Shown here in pieces: positions 13,901 through 17,630 of a stretch of DNA of 17,630 nucleotides. Source of the stretch: JACQFK01 sp041482015 (GTDB lineage Bacteria > Planctomycetota > MHYJ01 > JACPRB01). Under the pieces are notes generated by a model, which saw only the letters and a program-made list of their open reading frames with translations, was not told the origin of the DNA and made no database searches. Made by a program: the position numbers and the translations under genes. The stretch spans positions 1 through 17,630 of the forward strand of contig JBGPCZ010000132.1 of NCBI GenBank assembly GCA_041482015.1, in the 5' to 3' direction. Position 1 is the stretch's first letter; each line of letters opens with the position of its first letter.

Positions 13901-14756
13901 CGGGCCGCCCGGGTTCCTCGTTCGGGTTGGGCAGGCCGACGTCGGACGGGTCGGCCCGCGAGGCGCGTCCGCCGCGCTCGAACGCCCGGAGGAGGTTCCC
14001 CGGCTGAGCGACGTTCCAGCGCGGAAGCGGGTCGAGCGTCGGCAGGACGCCGCGGGCGAGTTCCTGCTCGGTGGGCCAGCGGACCGTCTTGTTCCCCTTC
14101 GCGTCGACTTCGACCACGCCCTGCAGCCGCTGCGGGACGCCGTCGGGGCCGTAGCTCTCGCCGAAGGCGTAGTGTTTGAGCGGGAGCGAGCCGTTGTTGT
14201 AGGTCGCGGCGCCGGGGAGCAGCGCCGACGTGGTCATCATGCTGCGGCGGGAGTACTCGACCTCGCGGGCATGGCACGTGCCGCACGCGGCGGGGGCCGC
14301 GCGGAGATCGCCGGGGTTGACGAAGCGGACGAACGCCGGGTCCTCGCGGTTGAGGAGCGTGTACGAGCGGACGGGATTCGCCGACGACGGCCACTCGTCG
14401 GGATATCGCGGCAGGACGTGGGCCGACTTCATCGCCTTCGTGTAGTCGGCGCGGTACGGCCGCTCGTTGGGCGCCCCTTCGGGCCGCGGCACGCCCGCGT
14501 TGCCGCCGTGGCAGTCGGTGCAGCCGACGCGCGCGTCGGCGACGTGCATGTTGGGGTCGTCGAACATGCCGGGACCGGCCTTGTCGGGCCCCATGGAGTG
14601 GCAGCTCAGGCAGCCGGCGCTCTTGGCCGCGGCGGCTTCCTTCGTCTGGTGGGCGAGATCCTCCGGCGCGTGCGGTGCGGGCCCGCTCCCGCATGCGGCG
14701 AGGAGGACCAGCGCGGTGATCCGCAGGAGACGGAAAACGGCCGCGGCTGATTTCAT
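10974..14756 (-). CDS. Decahaem c-type cytochrome lipoprotein with C-terminal LVIVD beta-propeller
   Basis: A 1260-residue protein. The N-terminus is a lipoprotein signal with lipobox LAAC (Cys22). Ten CXXCH haem motifs start at C49, C79, C158, C334, C391 (followed by two more His), C527, C554, C674, C685 and C791. From about 880 to 1190 there are at least six LVIVD-type repeats with the pattern 'Y-A-x-V-A-x-G-x-x-G-L-x-V-x-D-x-x-x-P-x-x-P' (near 889, 973, 1026, 1068, 1107 and 1156), forming a propeller. The start ATG at 14756 follows GAGAGG (14764-14759). An in-frame TTG at 14768 is less likely. Predicted to be anchored in the outer membrane or exposed at the cell surface, moving electrons through a haem wire. 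The gene starts 8 bases after the stop of the beta-barrel gene, so both are one operon. The pairing suggests an electron conduit; the electron acceptor is unknown. Confidence 0.88.
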   Translation of the reverse strand: MKSAAAVFRLLRITALVLLAACGSGPAPHAPEDLAHQTKEAAAAKSAGCLSCHSMGPDKAGPGMFDDPNMHVADARVGCTDCHGGNAGVPRPEGAPNERPYRADYTKAMKSAHVLPRYPDEWPSSANPVRSYTLLNREDPAFVRFVNPGDLRAAPAACGTCHAREVEYSRRSMMTTSALLPGAATYNNGSLPLKHYAFGESYGPDGVPQRLQGVVEVDAKGNKTVRWPTEQELARGVLPTLDPLPRWNVAQPGNLLRAFERGGRASRADPSDVGLPNPNEEPGRPDMKLGDRGFGTQLRFDPVLLNPQKTRLNDPHLSFLGTNDHPGDYRSSGCSACHVVYANDRTPVHSGPYAKNGNRGHSAGQDPTIRKDEPGHPIAHRFTNSIPSSQCMTCHHHQPNAFMNTFFGFQMWDYETDAAAMWPEKQRDPSASERAAILASNPEGAAIRGKWSDPEFLANVTDLNPTLQHTQFADYHGHGWIFRAVFKRDRKGNLLDKDDKVVPFDDPARFKKSVHLMDIHAERGMHCVDCHFKQDSHGDGKLYGEYPNAIEITCQDCHGTVRRRFAEDQKTTGPAAAGTKLTDLKTPWAEPRFEWRGDEMAPLQRSVMQPDKVWEVPQVQDIVNPDPTRTRQDGRPWYNAAAARAKTVRRDASTWGALPATDADLAHRSDKIECFTCHTSWTTSCFGCHLPMRANERRPMLHNEGDTSRNWTTYNPQVVRDDIFMLGKSGPAKGGKVAPVRSSSAVIISSQNANREWIYFQQPPVSAPGLSSQAFNPHFPHTVRTRETKHCTDCHVSSAGDNNAWLAQVYLLGTNFVNFMGHTCWVGEGSGLDAVAVSEREEPQAVIGSELHRMAYPADFASHVARDRTLAEAVRHGGTSILGLQHRGEYVYAACGSDGFRAFDVANVDNKGFSEKIVTSPVSPLGQHTHVPTRFATAVALPTNMPVQDRSGLLPESFWKENQESKLHPIYRYALVTDGEEGLILVDVMPLADGEPRNNFLKRAVTWNPDGLLDGAVNLAVAGARAYVCASKGLVTVDLDDPLHPSATALLGAPDIVRPRAVAVQFRYAFVVDAEGLKVLDLTSPRKPVLRARVPMDARDVYIARTYAYIAAGSKGVALVDVERPERPGTPKYFDLGGKMNDTWSVRVASTNASLFAYVADGRNGLRVLQLTSPVATPGHYGFSPEPSPVLIATYPTRGVATALSKPLDRDRAVDETGHQVSVFGRLGSRPFTLEEQRKLYVRDGKLWTVTDEPTTKPVK

Positions 14757-14764
14757 CGCCTCTC

Positions 14765-16405
14765 TCAATAGATCAGGGTCAGCTGGGCGAAGGCGGAATA
14801 GAGCCAGGCGTGGCTCTCGTACAGGTCGGCGAACCCGTTGCCGGGGAGGAATCCGGCCGCCCCGAGCGTCACCGTCACGTTGTTGTTGAGCAGCGGCCGG
14901 ACGATGAGGCCCAGGCTCATCTCGAATCCCAGGTCCCGCCGGATCCCCGTCTGCTGGGTGAAGACCTGGAGCGGCTCGGTGTACTGGAACCGCATCAGGC
15001 TGGCGTTGAAGACGGCCTTGAGTTCGGGCAGCACGTCGGCGTCCACCCCCGCATTGTAGAGAAAGAGCCCGGGGTTGACGAAATTCGCCTGCCCCTGCGT
15101 CTTGCTCGTGCGCAAGTCGGGAAGCTGGCTCTGGCGGTTCACGAGGTTGACCCCCTGCAGCCCGAGGGCCTGGCGGTTCCAGAAGCTGAACGGGCCGCCC
15201 GCGAAGTTGGGCGACTCGAGGATCGAGTCGAAGCCCGCGGCCCGCGAGTCCGTGGGATTGCGGTCGCCCGACGCCCAGAGGAACGAGGCGCGCAGGCGCA
15301 TCCAGTCGATGTCATAGGAGAGCTCGACCGCCGCGAGGAAGGCCAGGATGTCCGTCTGCTGCCCGGCCAGCTCGTTGAAATGGTCGCGCCCGAACGCGGC
15401 GTAGGCCGCGTGGGTGAGGTTGAGATCGCCGATGTGGCCGTCGCCGGCCCACCCGAGGTATGTCGCGTCGACGCGGTGCTCCTGGATCGTGCCGATGTAC
15501 GCCGGCCGCACGAGGAAGTGGTTGTCGTCGTAGAGGACCGTCGGGTCGTCGCGGTAGACGTGGACGCTCGCCTGCGCGGTGTAGCCCGGCCAGAGGAAGT
15601 CCTGCACGTAGACGTTCCCGACCCAGACGAGCTCGTGGCGCGAGTGGAACGTGTTGAGCCCGCTGTTCGTGTCCTTCTCGAGCATGTCGAAAACGGCGGC
15701 GTTCCACTGTACGCGATTGGACAAGAGCGTGCCGAACAGCCGCGCGCCCAGGTTCGTGTCGCTGAACAGGAGTCCGCGGAAGTCGCTCACGAACGGCTGG
15801 ATCCCCGCGCGGAACGAGACGAAGTCGTAGGTGTCGCTCACGTCCAGCAGGTGTGCCTCGACCAGCGCCTCCTGGAGGGCCGCGTCGTGGTCGACGCGCC
15901 GGGCGCCGTCGCGGACGTCGGGCCCGACGCGCGTGTTCTCCTTCAGCTCGATGGAGTTGTAGTTGAGGACGCCGGTGGCCCGGAGCTCCCAGTCGCGTGG
16001 GCGGAACGACGTCTGGCCGCGGAAGATCTCGGCCGTGGCCGCGAGGTCCTGGTTGATGAAGTTCTGCCCGCCGCCGCCGAAAAAATCGGGGCTGTTCGTG
16101 TGGGCGGTGCTCACGCCGCTCGGCGTCGGCAGCCGGCGCGATTCGAAGGTCGTATCGGTCCGGCCCGTGAGCAGGAGGAAGACGTCCTGTCCCAGGATGG
16201 GATAGTCGCCCTTGAGCGTGTTCTGGAGGTAGGGGTCGAGCAGGCGTCCCGGCTGGTTGACCGGGTAGTCGGGGAACGGGATCCGCCACCGGTCGGGGAC
16301 CGGCACGGTGTCCTGCACGGGCGCGTCGGGCTTCTTGGGCTCCTGGAACGCGGCCGCAACGAGGAGCTCCAGAATCAAATGGGAAATCGTCAAAGTCTCC
16401 GTCAC
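14765..16405 (-). CDS. Outer-membrane beta-barrel (porin-like) protein, partner of the decahaem cytochrome
   Basis: A 546-residue protein from a GTG at 16405. The first 20 or so residues are a hydrophobic export signal ending AAAFQEPKK. The rest contains no cysteine, has many alternating polar/hydrophobic strands with aromatic girdles (for example WELRATGVLNYNSIEL, FVSFRAGIQPF, VTVTLGAAGF) and ends SAFAQLTLIY. A last strand with a terminal aromatic residue is what the BAM machinery recognises. Asp/Asn-rich turns separate the strands. No specific porin family is certain. An alternative TTG start at 16393 lies just after ACGGAG but with too short a spacing; longer frames upstream add Cys/Arg-rich, non-signal sequence. 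Likely role: barrel housing or supporting the decahaem lipoprotein encoded immediately downstream. Confidence 0.75.
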   Translation of the reverse strand: MTETLTISHLILELLVAAAFQEPKKPDAPVQDTVPVPDRWRIPFPDYPVNQPGRLLDPYLQNTLKGDYPILGQDVFLLLTGRTDTTFESRRLPTPSGVSTAHTNSPDFFGGGGQNFINQDLAATAEIFRGQTSFRPRDWELRATGVLNYNSIELKENTRVGPDVRDGARRVDHDAALQEALVEAHLLDVSDTYDFVSFRAGIQPFVSDFRGLLFSDTNLGARLFGTLLSNRVQWNAAVFDMLEKDTNSGLNTFHSRHELVWVGNVYVQDFLWPGYTAQASVHVYRDDPTVLYDDNHFLVRPAYIGTIQEHRVDATYLGWAGDGHIGDLNLTHAAYAAFGRDHFNELAGQQTDILAFLAAVELSYDIDWMRLRASFLWASGDRNPTDSRAAGFDSILESPNFAGGPFSFWNRQALGLQGVNLVNRQSQLPDLRTSKTQGQANFVNPGLFLYNAGVDADVLPELKAVFNASLMRFQYTEPLQVFTQQTGIRRDLGFEMSLGLIVRPLLNNNVTVTLGAAGFLPGNGFADLYESHAWLYSAFAQLTLIY

Positions 16406-16427
16406 TTTTGCTAGAATTCCGCGACGG
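16406..16427. promoter_or_regulatory. 22-base divergent start-to-start region with a -10 box
   Basis: Only 22 bases separate the GTG of the porin gene and the ATG of the HbpS-like gene. TAGAAT at 16412-16417 is a good + strand -10 box, ten bases before the ATG at 16428. The matching -35 position (about 16389-16394) is poor and lies inside the porin reading frame. The - strand contains GAATTCTAG just before the GTG, but no convincing hexamer pair. Neither gene has room for a normal leader, so leaderless or activator-dependent transcription is implied. Confidence 0.4.
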
Positions 16428-17630
16428 ATGATACCCCACGGGACGGGAAAGCACAAACATCCCCGGGCGAAGACGGCGTTCCGCGTCGCGGCGCTCCTCC
16501 TTCTGGCGTTCTCCTGGTCGGCGGGCTGCAAGAAGATCACGCACCAGAACGAGGTCTTCATCGACCTCGTCGAAGAGTGGCAGGGCGGACCGCTCCCGTC
16601 CTACACGCCGCTGACCTCGGCGGAGATCAAGACCATCATCGGGCAGGCCGTCGAGCAGCAACTGGCCGACAACGGGCTCGCCATCGTCGCGGTCGTCGAC
16701 CGGGAAGGCTTCGTCCTCGCGGTCTTCTCGATGAGCGGGCCACCCTTCGGGCCGAGCTTCCCCGTGCCCGCGACGTCCCCGCCCGACGGCGCGCCCGGGA
16801 TCAACGAGGCGATCGCCAAGGCGCGGACCGCGGCCTTCCTGAGCAGCAACCAGAACGCGTTCACCTCGCGCACCGCGGGATACATCGTGGACGCTCATTT
16901 TCCGCCGGGGATTCTGTACACGCCGGCGGGCCCGCTCTTCGGCGTCCAGAATTCGAGCGACACCGGCAGCGACGTCATTCGCGGCGTCGGCGCCGGCGGC
17001 GCGCCGATCAGCAACAACCCGACGCCGCTTCCCGATCCGAACGGGTTGTCGGGCAAGCCCGGCGCGCTCCCGCTCTACAAGGGCGGCTGGCTGGTCGGCG
17101 CGGTCGGCGTCAGCAGCGTCGACGCCGAGGAGGACGAGAAGAGCGCGGTGGCGGGGACGCGGGGCTTCATGGCGCCGCGCGCCATCCGGGCGGACCAGAT
17201 CCTGCTCGACGGGATCCGGCTGGCGTTCGTGACGGCGCAGCCGCCGTTCGTGACCGCGAGTCTCTCCTTCACCTCTCTTCCCGGATCGCTCCGGGACCGT
17301 GTGACGCTGGCCATCCTGTTCCCGGGCTCGATCACCGGCGGCGGGCCCGCGCCGGCCATCCCGCTTGTCACTCTTGGGGGCGTGACGGGTCAGCTCGTCT
17401 TCCCGATCGTTCCCGGCGGCGCTCTTTCGGCGGGCGACGTGTCGACGATCCTCTCGCAGGCGGCGGAGCTCATGAACCGTCTCCGCGCGGGGATCCGGAT
17501 GCCGCTTGGGAGCCGCGCGCAGACGACCATCGCCGTCGTGGACACGGCGGGAAACATCCTGGGGGTCTTCCGGCCCGCGGACAACACGCGGTTCAGCCTG
17601 GACATCGCCGTTCAGAAGGCGCGCACCGCA
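16428..17630 (+). CDS. Probable lipoprotein with tandem GlcG/HbpS (haem-binding/degrading family) domains, partial
   Basis: The frame is open from ATG 16428 to the window end (401 residues, no stop). Residues 1-34 look like a lipoprotein signal: a basic n-region, the core VAALLLLAFSW and SAGC with Cys34. The -3 residue is Ser rather than Leu, so lipidation is likely but not certain. Domain 1 (about 62-270) carries the GlcG/HbpS marks AVVDREGFVLAVF (88-100), IAKARTAAF (129-137) and PLYKGGWLVGAVGVS (215-229), with a long insertion rich in Gly/Pro. Domain 2 begins near 336 with AVVDTAGNILGVFR (369-382) and IAVQKARTA (393-401), then is cut by the window. Some members of this family (HbpS) bind or degrade haem; others are of unknown role. 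It diverges from the porin-decahaem operon, which makes a haem-related accessory role plausible. Confidence 0.8.
   Translation, partial: MIPHGTGKHKHPRAKTAFRVAALLLLAFSWSAGCKKITHQNEVFIDLVEEWQGGPLPSYTPLTSAEIKTIIGQAVEQQLADNGLAIVAVVDREGFVLAVFSMSGPPFGPSFPVPATSPPDGAPGINEAIAKARTAAFLSSNQNAFTSRTAGYIVDAHFPPGILYTPAGPLFGVQNSSDTGSDVIRGVGAGGAPISNNPTPLPDPNGLSGKPGALPLYKGGWLVGAVGVSSVDAEEDEKSAVAGTRGFMAPRAIRADQILLDGIRLAFVTAQPPFVTASLSFTSLPGSLRDRVTLAILFPGSITGGGPAPAIPLVTLGGVTGQLVFPIVPGGALSAGDVSTILSQAAELMNRLRAGIRMPLGSRAQTTIAVVDTAGNILGVFRPADNTRFSLDIAVQKARTA

Noticed and set aside
11853..14750. Long + strand frame (965 codons) opposite the decahaem gene, and similar long antisense frames at 38-2038, 3683-5923 and 6488-7795
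   Set aside because: They are Arg/Val/Glu/Leu-rich shadows caused by high GC at third positions. They lack domain motifs and plausible ribosome sites, and lie opposite genes with clear family motifs.
16406..16561. Upstream extension of the barrel-protein frame to 16561
   Set aside because: It would overlap the HbpS-like gene and put Cys-, Arg- and Trp-rich sequence before the hydrophobic signal. The GTG at 16405 gives a sensible export signal.
1..17630. CRISPR arrays, tRNA or rRNA genes, transposases, integrases, attachment sites
   Set aside because: No regularly spaced direct repeats, no cloverleaf or rRNA-like stretches and no transposase or integrase motifs were seen in reading both strands.

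Overview
This is a GC-rich, densely coded window from a Gram-negative-type bacterium with lipoproteins, a beta-barrel outer-membrane protein and multihaem c-type cytochromes. The style (giant secreted multi-domain protein with beta-propellers, cytochrome c554-like proteins, signal peptides followed by Gln-Asp or Gln-Glu) suggests an uncultured Planctomycetota or similar environmental lineage. That placement is inference; there is no rRNA or marker gene to settle it. No stretch longer than about 140 bases lacks a gene, and I see no tRNA, rRNA, CRISPR array, transposase or phage gene.

Region 1 (1-2378, + strand) is a small sugar-phosphate operon: the tail of a GntR-family repressor (UTRA domain), a ROK sugar kinase overlapping it, deoxyribose-phosphate aldolase (deoC) and an RpiB/LacAB-family isomerase. 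A hairpin-forming repeat of about 124 bp fills the gap between the kinase and deoC.

Region 2 (2422-9178, - strand) holds a deoxycytidylate deaminase fused to an N-terminal P-loop kinase-like domain, and a 1902-residue exported protein combining two beta-propellers, a glycosidase-like TIM-barrel region and galactose-binding-like C-terminal domains. The deaminase appears to have its own promoter, placed so that the transcript would be leaderless.

Region 3 (9271-10972, + strand) holds an exported tetrahaem cytochrome c554-family protein and a small exported protein of unknown function. They diverge from the giant gene and meet the next operon tail to tail with a single base between stop codons.

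Region 4 (10974-17630) is the most interesting part. A cysteine-free beta-barrel protein is followed, 8 bases later on the - strand, by a 1260-residue lipoprotein with ten CXXCH haem motifs and a C-terminal LVIVD-type beta-propeller. Only 22 bases upstream of the barrel gene, a divergent gene encodes a probable lipoprotein with two GlcG/HbpS (haem-binding/degrading family) domains, cut by the window end. Together these look like a porin-cytochrome electron conduit across the outer membrane with a haem-related accessory protein. The individual families are recognisable; the conduit role is inferred from gene content.
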